NCBI GenBank assembly: GCA_020025775.1
Contig: JAHHRN010000002.1
Coordinates: 206,873 to 270,872 of the forward strand
Length of the DNA stretch: 64,000 nucleotides
Origin: Acutalibacter sp.
GTDB lineage: Bacteria > Bacillota > Clostridia > Oscillospirales > Acutalibacteraceae
Reading direction: 5' to 3'
Shown here: positions 32,455 to 40,557 of the stretch, piece after piece
Numbering within the stretch: the first letter of the stretch is position 1
Layout of the letters: each line of letters starts with the position of its first letter
Made by a program: the position numbers and the translations under genes
Notes under the pieces: generated by a model
The model's database searches: none
The model's input: only the letters and a program-made list of their open reading frames with translations
Told to the model about the DNA's origin: nothing

Positions 32455-33444
32455 ATGAAATACGCAAATCAAAAAGATCTGCCTAAAATTCTGCAGGATT
32501 TCTTAAATCATGAATTTGCCATACGTAATAAATCCGAATTAACGGTAGACGAATATGCTTTGGATTTAATCTTGTTTTTACGCTTTCTAAAAGCCTACAG
32601 ATCTGGAGATGCCTCCCCTGCTTCTTTAGACGGAATCGATATTTCAGACATAACTATTCGGGATTTAGAGAGCGTTTCTTTAGCCGATGCGTACGCCTTT
32701 TTATCTTATTGTAAAATGGTTCGTAACAACGATGCAGCGGCCAGAGCTCGAAAAACGAGCAGTATTCGGGCTTTTTTTAAATATTTAACCGTTCAGAAGA
32801 AACTGCTTGGAGAGAATCCTATGCAGGAGTTGGAAGTACCAAAGCTTAGAAAGTCACAACCGAAGTATTTAACACTGGACGAAAGCCTCAGACTTTTGGA
32901 AGCTGTGGAGGGTAAAAATAAGGAACGGGATTATTGCATTTTAACACTGTTTTTGAACTGTGGTTTACGTCTCTCTGAACTCGTTTCTATCAACTACACC
33001 GATATCAAGGATAACAATACATTAACTGTCACCGGTAAAGGCAACAAACAACGTACGGTTTATTTAAATGACGCGTGTTTATCGGCTATAAAAGCCTATA
33101 AAAAAGTACGTCCTGTAGACGGTGTAAAAGAAAAAGATAAGCCCGCTTTGTTTTTAAGCGGGCGAAAAGAACGCATCAGTCCTAAGACGGTGCAGCATAT
33201 GGTATATTCGTACTTAGATAAAGCTGGACTCGGCGGCCGTGGGCTTTCTGTACACAAATTAAGGCATACAGCGGCAACACTGATGTATCAATATGGCGAT
33301 GTTGATGTGCTTGTTTTAAAAGAAATCTTAGGGCACGAGAATCTCGGTACTACAGAAATTTATACCCACATTGTAGACGAACAGCTTAAGAAAGCCACAG
33401 ATGCCAATCCGTTATCAAAAGTTAAGAGAGAAAAGAAAGATTAA
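32455..33444 (+). CDS. Tyrosine recombinase of the XerC/XerD family
   Basis: 329 residues with the two-domain Xer layout: a SAM-like core-binding domain at the N-terminus (ILQDFLNHEFAIRNKSELTVDEYALDL) and a catalytic domain with R in NCGLRLSEL, K in VTGKGNKQRTV, HxxR in VHKLRHTAA, H in LGHENLGTTEIYTH and the nucleophile tyrosine in the same motif. Length and order fit a chromosomal Xer protein resolving dimers at dif; no phage or integron context is present. It is tail-to-tail with a SpoIIM-like gene, recalling the xerD-spoIIM neighbourhood of Bacillus. RBS GGAAAGGA. Confidence 0.9.
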   Translation: MKYANQKDLPKILQDFLNHEFAIRNKSELTVDEYALDLILFLRFLKAYRSGDASPASLDGIDISDITIRDLESVSLADAYAFLSYCKMVRNNDAAARARKTSSIRAFFKYLTVQKKLLGENPMQELEVPKLRKSQPKYLTLDESLRLLEAVEGKNKERDYCILTLFLNCGLRLSELVSINYTDIKDNNTLTVTGKGNKQRTVYLNDACLSAIKAYKKVRPVDGVKEKDKPALFLSGRKERISPKTVQHMVYSYLDKAGLGGRGLSVHKLRHTAATLMYQYGDVDVLVLKEILGHENLGTTEIYTHIVDEQLKKATDANPLSKVKREKKD

Positions 33445-34087
33445 ATTTGTTTCGGAACAGGAAGCAAAGTAAAGCAAATAAAAAGGAAGAAAAAACATTG
33501 CCCAGGTAGAAAAAGGCATAACGTAGGCTGTAAAGCTTCAGCATTGTTTTTCCGTCTTTTCCCTGTTCTTTTAAAAAGACGGAGCGATTAAGATCGCGTT
33601 CTGTAAGGATGCTCTCTTTACACGCTAGCAAGAAACTAGAAACAGCAAAAATAGCCGGAAGCAGTAAAACTATTCCGAAAAAGGTCATGCCTGTTACAGA
33701 GGCTCTGCTGTAAAGAAAGGAACTTACTATGCCAAGCAAAGTGCCTTGCAGCAGAGGGAAAAGCCATAAAAGCCCTTCTCCTAACACAGAAAGTCCAAAA
33801 AAGAACAATGCAGCCATACACAAACTTTGGAATTTAAGAGAAAGTAGATTATTTTCCCAAAAGCCATTTGCTTTTATTTGCTCTAAATTTTCGGTTAAAT
33901 TGGATTGAACAAAGCCTATGCATTCGGGTTTTCCACTCTTTATAAGCATTGCTCCAAAAAGCAAGCCAGCAGTAAAAAGCACTGTCAAGGTAATAAGCTT
34001 TTTGTCTCTTTTTTGTAGCTTTACAGCTTTATTTTTCATATGTAACTTGGTAGATATTATCGTAGCACGTTTTTTCGTTCTTTTCAT
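33422..34087 (-). CDS. SpoIIM-like stage II sporulation membrane protein
   Basis: 221 residues with about five membrane helices (LITLTVLFTAGLLFGAML, SLCMAALFFFGLSVLG, LFPLLQGTLLGIVSSFL, MTFFGIVLLLPAIFAVSSFLL, and a C-terminal one). The order of helices, the extracytoplasmic loop after helix 1, and the GL-F-LLQGTLLGI pattern resemble SpoIIM, part of the SpoIIDMP complex that drives engulfment by septal peptidoglycan degradation. Identity is inferred from topology, the xer neighbour and sporulation context. RBS AAAGGAGC supports the ATG at 34087. The 3' end overlaps the Xer gene by 23 nt, convergently. Confidence 0.6.
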   Translation of the reverse strand: MKRTKKRATIISTKLHMKNKAVKLQKRDKKLITLTVLFTAGLLFGAMLIKSGKPECIGFVQSNLTENLEQIKANGFWENNLLSLKFQSLCMAALFFFGLSVLGEGLLWLFPLLQGTLLGIVSSFLYSRASVTGMTFFGIVLLLPAIFAVSSFLLACKESILTERDLNRSVFLKEQGKDGKTMLKLYSLRYAFFYLGNVFSSFLFALLCFLFRNKFNLSFLS

Positions 34088-34138
34088 GTTAAATGCTCCT
34101 TTTACTTTACAAGACTTTACACGTAAAGCTTTGTTCTT

Positions 34139-34555
34139 TTATTTTAGCTTTTGAACTATAATACTTCCAATCAACGGTAACAGAGTGCCCATGGCAACAA
34201 GAAGTAGAGAAAATGCCCCCAAAGTGCCTTTTGAAACCAGAAGTAATAGAACAAACAAGGCAATTAACAATAAAAATCCCGAAAATAAAGCGTCCTTGCC
34301 TTCAGAAAGCACTGGATGTAACCCGGAAAGCATACCGGTTAAGAGAAAGCTTACGGCACAAATCGCATATCCGGCAAACTTCACAGTTTGTAAAGATACA
34401 TCTTGCTTAATGCAAACCAAAGAAAGTATAGCAAGCCCGAGAATCAAGATTATATAGCCGAATACCGCATGTTTTATTCCCTCTATAAAAAATGGCTTGT
34501 TTGTCTTTGTGTTTTTTGTTTTTGCTGTATGCTTCTTTAATTTCTTTTTAGACAT
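34139..34555 (-). CDS. TIGR04086-type four-helix membrane protein
   Basis: 138 residues with a strongly basic N-terminus (MSKKKLKKHTAKTKNTKTNK) and four membrane helices. Size, topology and position next to yajC in a Clostridium-type genome match the TIGR04086 family of endospore formers, function unknown. The only ribosome binding site for its ATG (34555) is GAGGGGG, which lies inside the 3' arm of the terminator hairpin directly upstream. Confidence 0.65.
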   Translation of the reverse strand: MSKKKLKKHTAKTKNTKTNKPFFIEGIKHAVFGYIILILGLAILSLVCIKQDVSLQTVKFAGYAICAVSFLLTGMLSGLHPVLSEGKDALFSGFLLLIALFVLLLLVSKGTLGAFSLLLVAMGTLLPLIGSIIVQKLK

Positions 34556-34594
34556 AGAAAAACCCCCTCATACAGTAATTTGTATGAGGGGGTT
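34556..34594 (-). terminator. Terminator of queA-tgt-yajC containing the next gene's RBS
   Basis: A perfect 14-bp stem on the minus strand (arms 34594-34581 and 34574-34561) followed by TTTTT. It lies 18 nt after the yajC stop. The 3' arm contains GAGGGGG, 7 nt before the ATG of the TIGR04086-type gene. Confidence 0.9.
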
Positions 34595-34612
34595 AGTTCG
34601 TTTATGAGAAGC

Positions 34613-35017
34613 TTAGTCTTCTTTTTTGCTTTTCTTTTTCTTTTCTTCTTTTGCCTTAGCCTGAGCAGCTTTTGCAGCCTCACGCTCTGCTTGAAGCTTT
34701 TCGTTTGCAGTGTTGTTTAACTGAATAGCCCAACGTGTAATTTTCATCTTATTACGATCTGCACCGGTTTCAATGATTAAGGAATCATCGCGAACGGTAA
34801 CGACTCTACCCATAATACCGCCGATTGTGGTGACTTCATCGCCAACCTGAATGCTTTCGCGCATTTCCTGTTCTTTTTTCTGCTGCTTTTTCTGCGGACG
34901 TAAGATCATAAAATACATTAAAGCAAAAAGACCGACCATCATAAGGATGGACATCATCATGCTGCCGGAACCGGATTGTGCGCCGGCGGCTGCTTCTAAA
35001 GTTAATACATGAAACAT
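34613..35017 (-). CDS. yajC: YajC, preprotein translocase accessory subunit
   Basis: 134 residues. One membrane helix (MMSILMMVGLFALMYFMIL) ending in the family signature RPQKKQQKK, then the conserved cytoplasmic segment VGDEVTTIGGIMGRVVTVRDDSLIIETG. It associates with SecDF. The C-terminal ~30 residues are a lysine/alanine/glutamate-rich tail (AKEEKKKKSKKED), longer than usual. It follows tgt by 92 nt. Confidence 0.95.
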   Translation of the reverse strand: MFHVLTLEAAAGAQSGSGSMMMSILMMVGLFALMYFMILRPQKKQQKKEQEMRESIQVGDEVTTIGGIMGRVVTVRDDSLIIETGADRNKMKITRWAIQLNNTANEKLQAEREAAKAAQAKAKEEKKKKSKKED

Positions 35018-35109
35018 AAGTTTACCTCCAAATAATTCAGTTTTTTAATTATACATAATTTCCCTTTGTTTTGCAAGAACAAAAGAAAAAGTTTACAAAT
35101 TAAACATAA

Positions 35110-36240
35110 TTAAATGCGTGTGTCTAATACATCTACATATTTTTCTTTGTATTCGTTAAAAGTACCGTTGTCGAGTGCTTCACGAATTTCTTCCATTAGC
35201 GTATTATAAAAATAGAGATTATGGATAACGCAAAGACGCATAGCCAGCATCTCCCCTGCCTTGAACAAATGGCGAATATAGGCTCTGGAATGTCTTTGAC
35301 AGGTTGGGCAATGGCAAGTCGGATCAATCGGTAACGTATCTTTTTTATACTTCTCATTATTGATATTGATAATACCGGCTTTTGTGAAAAGATGACCGTG
35401 GCGAGCATTACGGCTCGGCATAACGCAGTCGAATAAGTCTACACCGCGGCTGACACCTTCTAAGATATTTCCGGGTGTACCAACGCCCATAAGATAGCGG
35501 ATCTTATCCTTCGGCATATAAGGCTCAACTGCGGAGATAATACGATACATATCCTCTTTGGGTTCACCAACAGCAAGACCGCCGATAGCATAACCGTCCA
35601 AGTCTAATTCCGCAATTTCTTTCATATGCTGGATTCTTAAATCCTCAAAAGTGCAACCTTGGTTAATACCAAAAAGCATTTGATGCGGATTCACAGTATC
35701 CGGAAGTGCATTTAAACGATCCATTTCGGCTTTACAACGCTTGAGCCAACGTGTTGTGCGTTCGCAAGATGCCTTAGAATACTCATATTTTGCCGGATTT
35801 TCTACGCATTCATCAAACGCCATTGCAATCGTTGAGCCAAGATGCGACTGAATCTGCATACTTTCCTCAGGGCCCATAAAAATCTTTCTGCCGTCGGTAT
35901 GTGCATTAAAATACACACCTTCTTCTTTGATTTTGCGAAGCTTAGACAGAGAGAAAACCTGAAATCCGCCGCTATCCGTCAAAATCGGACCGTCCCAACC
36001 GGTGAACTTATGCAAGCCGCCCAACTCGTTGACCAAATCATCACCGGGTCTGAGGTGTAAATGATAGGTATTGCAAAGTTGCACTTGGCACTTAATATCT
36101 TTTAAATCATAAGAAGAAAGACCGCCTTTAATTGCACCTGCCGTTGCAACATTCATAAACGCAGGGGTCTGCACGGTACCGTGAACGGTTTTAAACTCAC
36201 CGCGGCGTGCGGTTCCTTCTTGCTTTAATAATGTATACAT
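35110..36240 (-). CDS. tgt: tRNA-guanine transglycosylase
   Basis: 376 residues from the ATG at 36240, which has RBS TAAGGAG; the frame extends 10 codons further up but into the queA end. It exchanges guanine 34 for preQ1 in tRNAs with GUN anticodons. Catalytic aspartates are in LTDSGGFQVFSL and LFDCVMPSRNARHG; the zinc site is CHCPTCQRHSRAYIRHL. It forms the queuosine-pathway pair with queA, 11 nt upstream. Confidence 0.97.
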   Translation of the reverse strand: MYTLLKQEGTARRGEFKTVHGTVQTPAFMNVATAGAIKGGLSSYDLKDIKCQVQLCNTYHLHLRPGDDLVNELGGLHKFTGWDGPILTDSGGFQVFSLSKLRKIKEEGVYFNAHTDGRKIFMGPEESMQIQSHLGSTIAMAFDECVENPAKYEYSKASCERTTRWLKRCKAEMDRLNALPDTVNPHQMLFGINQGCTFEDLRIQHMKEIAELDLDGYAIGGLAVGEPKEDMYRIISAVEPYMPKDKIRYLMGVGTPGNILEGVSRGVDLFDCVMPSRNARHGHLFTKAGIININNEKYKKDTLPIDPTCHCPTCQRHSRAYIRHLFKAGEMLAMRLCVIHNLYFYNTLMEEIREALDNGTFNEYKEKYVDVLDTRI

Positions 36241-36251
36241 GTTCGTTCTCC

Positions 36252-37280
36252 TTAAATCAGTAACATACAATCGCCGAACGAGAAAAATCTATACTTTTCC
36301 TTTACAGCGGTTTCATAAGCTTTCAAAACCTTTTCACGGTCATAAAAAGCGGAAACAAGCATAATAAGCGTACTTTCTGGTAAGTGGAAGTTTGTAAGTA
36401 AGCCGTCGATGCATTTGAACTTATAGCCCGGATAAATAAAAATGTTGGTCCAGCCGTCTGCTTCCACAATGTCACCTTTAAAGGTAGCCACACTCTCTAA
36501 GGTACGGCAGCTCGTTGTACCGACGGCAATAACTCTACCGCCGTTTGCTTTGGTTTCTTTAATCAAATCTGCCGTTTCCTGTGAAATATGATAATGCTCA
36601 GAGTGCATTTCATGGTCTTCAATATTATCAGCTTTAACAGGTCTAAAGGTACCGATACCGACATGCAAGGTTACAAAACCGATTTTTACGCCTTTTTCCT
36701 TCAGCTTTTCAATAATTTCGGGGGTGAAATGCAAGCCGGCGGTCGGTGCTGCAGCTGAGCCCTCTTCTTTTGCATAAACGGTTTGATAACGATCACCGTC
36801 TTCCAGCTTTTTCGTAATATAATGCGGCAAGGGCATTTCACCGATTTTTTCTAAAATGGGGAAAATGCTGTCCCCTTCATGTGTAAAGCGTGCCAAACGA
36901 TTGCCGTTTTCTAAAACTTCCAGAATCTCGGCGTGTAAAATACCGTCACCAAAAGAGAACTTCGCACCGGCTTTTGCACGTCTGCCTGGACCAGTAATAA
37001 CTTCCCAGACGTCCTTTTCTTTCTGATTGAGCATTAAAAACTCTACCTTTGCGCCGGTCGGCTCTTTTACACCGTAAAGACGCGCCGGAAGAACCTTTGT
37101 ATTGTTGAGAATCAGGCAATCTTTATCCGTTAAATAAGAAAGAATATCAAAAAAATGCTTGTGTTCTAATTCGTCTGTATCACGATGAATGACCATCATT
37201 TTGGAATGGTCTCTTTCGAGAAGCGGTGTTTGTGCAATTAGCTCTTGTGGCAAATCATAATAAAAATCCTGTTTTTTCAT
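36252..37280 (-). CDS. queA: S-adenosylmethionine:tRNA ribosyltransferase-isomerase
   Basis: 342 residues, full length. It turns preQ1 in tRNA into epoxyqueuosine using the ribosyl part of SAM. Family motifs: DLPQELIAQTPLLERDHSKMM, LNNTKVLPARLYG, AAPTAGLHFTPEI, HVGIGTFRPV and NFHLPESTLIMLVSAF. It is the first gene of queA-tgt-yajC on the minus strand, divergent from the lysine riboswitch/asd unit. Confidence 0.97.
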   Translation of the reverse strand: MKKQDFYYDLPQELIAQTPLLERDHSKMMVIHRDTDELEHKHFFDILSYLTDKDCLILNNTKVLPARLYGVKEPTGAKVEFLMLNQKEKDVWEVITGPGRRAKAGAKFSFGDGILHAEILEVLENGNRLARFTHEGDSIFPILEKIGEMPLPHYITKKLEDGDRYQTVYAKEEGSAAAPTAGLHFTPEIIEKLKEKGVKIGFVTLHVGIGTFRPVKADNIEDHEMHSEHYHISQETADLIKETKANGGRVIAVGTTSCRTLESVATFKGDIVEADGWTNIFIYPGYKFKCIDGLLTNFHLPESTLIMLVSAFYDREKVLKAYETAVKEKYRFFSFGDCMLLI

Positions 37281-37322
37281 GCGATATCTCCTAATTTTCT
37301 CTATAAAATTCCCCTAAAATGA

Positions 37323-37351
37323 TTGACTAATTCTTTGAGAAATGCTATTAT
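37323..37351 (+). promoter_or_regulatory. Sigma-A promoter of the lysine riboswitch/asd operon
   Basis: TTGACT (37323-37328), 17-nt spacer, TATTAT (37346-37351). The start near 37358 falls just before the aptamer P1 stem. Confidence 0.8.
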
Positions 37352-37360
37352 ATTTGCAAC

Positions 37361-37540
37361 TGCAATAGAGGAGCAAAATACAATAGTAGCGTTTTTTAGA
37401 CGGTCGATCAGTCGCTTTAACAAAATCGTGAAAGGGTATTTTGCCGAAGACGAAAAAGATTCGACCTGATTTTCGCTCTGGGTATGTGTGTGAATAACCA
37501 CATAACTGTCATCAATCGTTTTTGATGGAGTGCTATTGTA
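37361..37540 (+). ncRNA. Lysine riboswitch (L box) aptamer
   Basis: The conserved L-box elements occur in order: P1 5' strand TGCAATAG (37361-37368) with AGAGGAGC (37367-37374), TTGCCGAAG (37441-37449), CTGGG (37478-37482), ACTGTCA (37505-37511), a small hairpin and GGAG, and the P1 3' strand CTATTGTA (37533-37540). The spacing closely parallels the Bacillus subtilis lysC leader. An alternative helix, TTGTAATC (37536-37543) with GATTACAA (37570-37577), would break P1. It lies upstream of asd-dapA-dapB, the expected targets. Lysine binding should favour termination downstream. Confidence 0.93.
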
Positions 37541-37599
37541 ATCGCAGAAAATATCATTTCATTTTCCGTGATTACAAACGCCTTTTAAAAGCTATTGAT

Positions 37600-37628
37600 G
37601 ACCGGTTTTAAATAAACCGGTCTTTTTT
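37600..37628 (+). terminator. Riboswitch-controlled terminator before asd
   Basis: GACCGGTTT (37600-37608) pairs with AAACCGGTC (37614-37622), followed by six Ts. It is the probable expression platform of the lysine riboswitch, ending 41 nt before the asd start codon. Confidence 0.9.
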
Positions 37629-37668
37629 ATGCAGACAATAGAATAACACGTTTTGGAGGTAAACACAA

Positions 37669-38751
37669 GTGAAAAAGTATAATGTTGGTGTAATTGGTGC
37701 CACCGGTATGGTTGGTCAGAGATTTTTAACCCTTTTAGCAGACCATCCGTGGTTTGATGTTAAGGTTGTTGCAGCAAGCCCGCGTTCCGCAGGTAAGCCC
37801 TATAGCGAAGCTGTCGGTGCAAAATGGTGCATGGATGTAGACATTCCGGAGCAGGTTCGTGACCTCGTTGTAATGAACGCTACCGAAGATGTTGAAAAGA
37901 TTGCTTCTTTGGTTGACTTCGTGTTCTGCGCAGTAGACATGAAGAAAGACGAAATCAAGGCTCTTGAAGAAAGATATGCAAAGGCTGAATGCCCCGTTGT
38001 TTCTAACAACAGCGCAAACAGACACACCCCGGACGTTCCGATGGTTATTCCGGAGCTCAACGCAGACCATATCAATATCATTCCCGAGCAAAGAAAAAGA
38101 CTCGGCACAAAGCGCGGCTTTATTGCTGTTAAGTCTAACTGCTCTTTACAGAGCTACGTACCTGCTCTTTATCCGCTCGATGAAAAATTCGGCGTTGAAG
38201 ATGTTTTAGTTACCACCTACCAGGCAATTTCCGGTGCAGGTAAAACTTTTAAAACCTGGCCCGAGATGCTCGATAACGTCATCCCCTTCATCGGTGGTGA
38301 AGAAGAAAAGAGCGAAAAAGAGCCGCTTAAGATTTGGGGTAAAATCGAAGGCAACGAAATCGTTCCTGCAACTTCTCCCAGATTCACAGCACAGTGCCTT
38401 CGTGTTCCGGTTTCCAATGGTCATATGGGTGCTGTATTCGTTCGTTTTAAAAACAAACCCTCTAAGGAAGAAATCCTGAACGTTTGGGAAAACTTCAAGG
38501 GCACAGCGCAGGAATTAGAGCTTCCAAGCGCTCCCAAGCAGTTCCTTCATTACTTTACCGAGGACAATATGCCGCAGACAAAGCTCAACCGTATGCTTGA
38601 AGGCGGTATGGCAATTTCTATCGGCAGACTCAGAGAAGATACACAGTATGATTACAAATTCGTCTGCCTTTCCCACAACACCTTAAGAGGTGCAGCAGGC
38701 GGTGCAGTCCTTCTTGCTGAGCTTCTTTGCGCAAAGGGCTATATGGACTAA
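37669..38751 (+). CDS. asd: Aspartate-semialdehyde dehydrogenase, archaeal/fungal type (GTG start)
   Basis: 360 residues. It makes aspartate semialdehyde from aspartyl phosphate for lysine, methionine and threonine. The NADP-binding start VGVIGATGMVGQRFLTLL, the segment VVSNNSANRHTPDVPMVIPE and the catalytic cysteine C158 in KSNCSLQSYVPAL, with RVPVSNGH later, identify the subclass typical of archaea and fungi and of some Clostridia, rather than the usual proteobacterial/Bacillus type. RBS TTGGAGG precedes GTG. It is the first gene of asd-dapA-dapB. Confidence 0.95.
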   Translation: MKKYNVGVIGATGMVGQRFLTLLADHPWFDVKVVAASPRSAGKPYSEAVGAKWCMDVDIPEQVRDLVVMNATEDVEKIASLVDFVFCAVDMKKDEIKALEERYAKAECPVVSNNSANRHTPDVPMVIPELNADHINIIPEQRKRLGTKRGFIAVKSNCSLQSYVPALYPLDEKFGVEDVLVTTYQAISGAGKTFKTWPEMLDNVIPFIGGEEEKSEKEPLKIWGKIEGNEIVPATSPRFTAQCLRVPVSNGHMGAVFVRFKNKPSKEEILNVWENFKGTAQELELPSAPKQFLHYFTEDNMPQTKLNRMLEGGMAISIGRLREDTQYDYKFVCLSHNTLRGAAGGAVLLAELLCAKGYMD

Positions 38752-38768
38752 TTTAGGAGGTATTTCAA

Positions 38769-39659
38769 ATGAAAAAACCTATCTTTACAGGTGCCGGTGT
38801 TGCAATCGTAACACCCTTTCATGAAGACGGAAGTGTTAATTACGAAGGTTTAAAAACACTTTTGGAATATCAAATTGCACATGGTACAGATGCTATCATT
38901 ATTTGCGGTACAACTGGCGAGAGCGCAACATTAACACATGAAGAGCACACAAAAGTGATTCGCTTCACTGTAGACACTGTTGCACACCGTATTCCCGTTA
39001 TCGCAGGTACCGGCAGCAACGATACTGCTTATGCTTTAAATCTTTCTAACGAAGCAGAAAAAGACGGCGTTGACGGTTTACTCATGGTAACACCTTACTA
39101 CAACAAGGCTTCTCAGGAAGGCTTAATCAAGCACTACAATTATGTTGCAGACCGCGTTTCCACACCGATTATTCTTTATAATGTACCGAGCCGTACCGGC
39201 TGTGAAATCAAATCTGAAACCGCAGCAGAGCTTGCAAAGCACGAAAGAATCTATGGTATTAAAGAAGCTACCGGTAATCTTTCCACCATCGCAAAGACCA
39301 TTTCTCTTTGCCCGGAAGATTTTGCGGTATACTCCGGTAACGATGACCAGATTACACCCATTATGTCTCTCGGCGGTAAAGGTGTTATTTCCGTACTTTC
39401 CAACGTTGCACCGCAGGTGGCTCATGACATTGCAGCATCTGCACTTAAAGGTGATTTTGAAACCAGCCGTAAATTACAGCTTGATTACTTACAGCTTTGC
39501 AATGACCTGTTTATGGATGTAAATCCGATTCCGGTTAAGGCTGCTCTTCGTATGATGGGCTTTGAGGTTGGTCCTCTTCGTATGCCGCTTTGCGACATGC
39601 CGGCAGAAAAGGAAGCAAAGCTTCTTGCAACAATGAAGAAATACGGTTTAGTAGACTAA
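38769..39659 (+). CDS. dapA: 4-hydroxy-tetrahydrodipicolinate synthase
   Basis: 296 residues. It condenses pyruvate with aspartate semialdehyde, the first committed step to lysine and diaminopimelate. Motifs: ICGTTGESATLTHEEH, VIAGTGSNDT, the catalytic tyrosine in YNVPSRTG, the Schiff-base lysine in YGIKEATGNL, and SGNDDQ. RBS TTAGGAGG, 17 nt after asd. Confidence 0.97.
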   Translation: MKKPIFTGAGVAIVTPFHEDGSVNYEGLKTLLEYQIAHGTDAIIICGTTGESATLTHEEHTKVIRFTVDTVAHRIPVIAGTGSNDTAYALNLSNEAEKDGVDGLLMVTPYYNKASQEGLIKHYNYVADRVSTPIILYNVPSRTGCEIKSETAAELAKHERIYGIKEATGNLSTIAKTISLCPEDFAVYSGNDDQITPIMSLGGKGVISVLSNVAPQVAHDIAASALKGDFETSRKLQLDYLQLCNDLFMDVNPIPVKAALRMMGFEVGPLRMPLCDMPAEKEAKLLATMKKYGLVD

Positions 39660-39695
39660 GCCTAATCGGATTTTAAATTTTTAGGATGTGAAACC

Positions 39696-40451
39696 ATGAC
39701 AAAGGTCATTTTAAGCGGCTGTTTCGGCAAAATGGGTCGCGTCATCACAAATTGTATTGCGCAAAAAGACAACTGTGAAATTGTTGCCGGCGTAGATATT
39801 TTTGACGGTGAAGCCGATTTCCCGGTATTTAAGAGCTTTGCAGAGGTTAATGTAGATGCGGATGTGATTATTGATTTTTCACACCCCTCTACCCTTTCCT
39901 CTCTTTTGGATTTTGCACTTTCCAAAAAGTGCCCTGCGGTTATTGCAACTACAGGTCTTTCCGAAGAGCAGATTGCACAGATTCATGAGGCTTCTAAAGA
40001 AATCCCGGTATTCTTTGCCGCAAACATGTCCATTGGTGTTGCTCTTGTTGCCGAACTTGCAGCAAAAGCCGCTAAAGTATTGGAAGGCTCTTTTGACATT
40101 GAAATTCTGGAAATGCACCACAACCAGAAAATCGATGCACCGAGCGGTACAGCGCTTATGCTTGCGAACACCATTTCCGATGCTTTAACAGAAAAACCGC
40201 ATTATGAGTTTGACAGACATTCTAAGCGCATGAAGCGTGATAAGAATGAAATCGGCATCCACGCTCTCAGAGGCGGCACGGTTGTCGGTGAGCATGAAGT
40301 TATCTTCGCAGGTTTAGATGAAGTCATTAAAATTTCTCATTCTGCGCGTTCCAAAGAACTTTTTGCAGTCGGTGCTGTAAATGCTGCTCTTTTCTTAAAG
40401 GGCAAAGCAGCAGGTCTTTACGGCATGAAAGAGCTTATTGCAGATAAATAA
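39696..40451 (+). CDS. dapB: 4-hydroxy-tetrahydrodipicolinate reductase
   Basis: 251 residues. It reduces the DapA product with NAD(P)H. The N-terminal GCFGKMGRVI dinucleotide site, ATTGLSEEQ, the ANMSIGV motif, and the signature EMHHNQKIDAPSGTAL with the catalytic His/Lys are all present. A strong terminator follows. Later dap genes and lysA are not in the window. Confidence 0.97.
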   Translation: MTKVILSGCFGKMGRVITNCIAQKDNCEIVAGVDIFDGEADFPVFKSFAEVNVDADVIIDFSHPSTLSSLLDFALSKKCPAVIATTGLSEEQIAQIHEASKEIPVFFAANMSIGVALVAELAAKAAKVLEGSFDIEILEMHHNQKIDAPSGTALMLANTISDALTEKPHYEFDRHSKRMKRDKNEIGIHALRGGTVVGEHEVIFAGLDEVIKISHSARSKELFAVGAVNAALFLKGKAAGLYGMKELIADK

Positions 40452-40473
40452 ACACTTATACTTTCAAAACGTT

Positions 40474-40510
40474 AAAAAGCAGGAGATGTGAATGCATCCC
40501 CTGCTTTTTG
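40474..40510 (+). terminator. Terminator after dapB
   Basis: AAAAAGCAGG (40474-40483) pairs with CCTGCTTTTT (40500-40509), with further GATG/CATC pairing inside the loop. Confidence 0.92.
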
Positions 40511-40517
40511 TATGGAT

Positions 40518-40553
40518 AAAAAAACGGCAATGCGTTTTCAGCACTGCCGTTTT
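40518..40553 (-). terminator. Terminator of the acyltransferase gene
   Basis: The arms 40521-40533 and 40541-40553 form a 13-position stem with one mismatch; on the minus strand a run of seven Ts follows. It lies 5 nt after the acyltransferase stop. Confidence 0.88.
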
Positions 40554-40557
40554 GGTT

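Noticed and set aside
37301..37501. A 66-codon minus-strand ORF before asd
   Set aside because: It is antisense to the lysine riboswitch aptamer, whose conserved elements explain the sequence.
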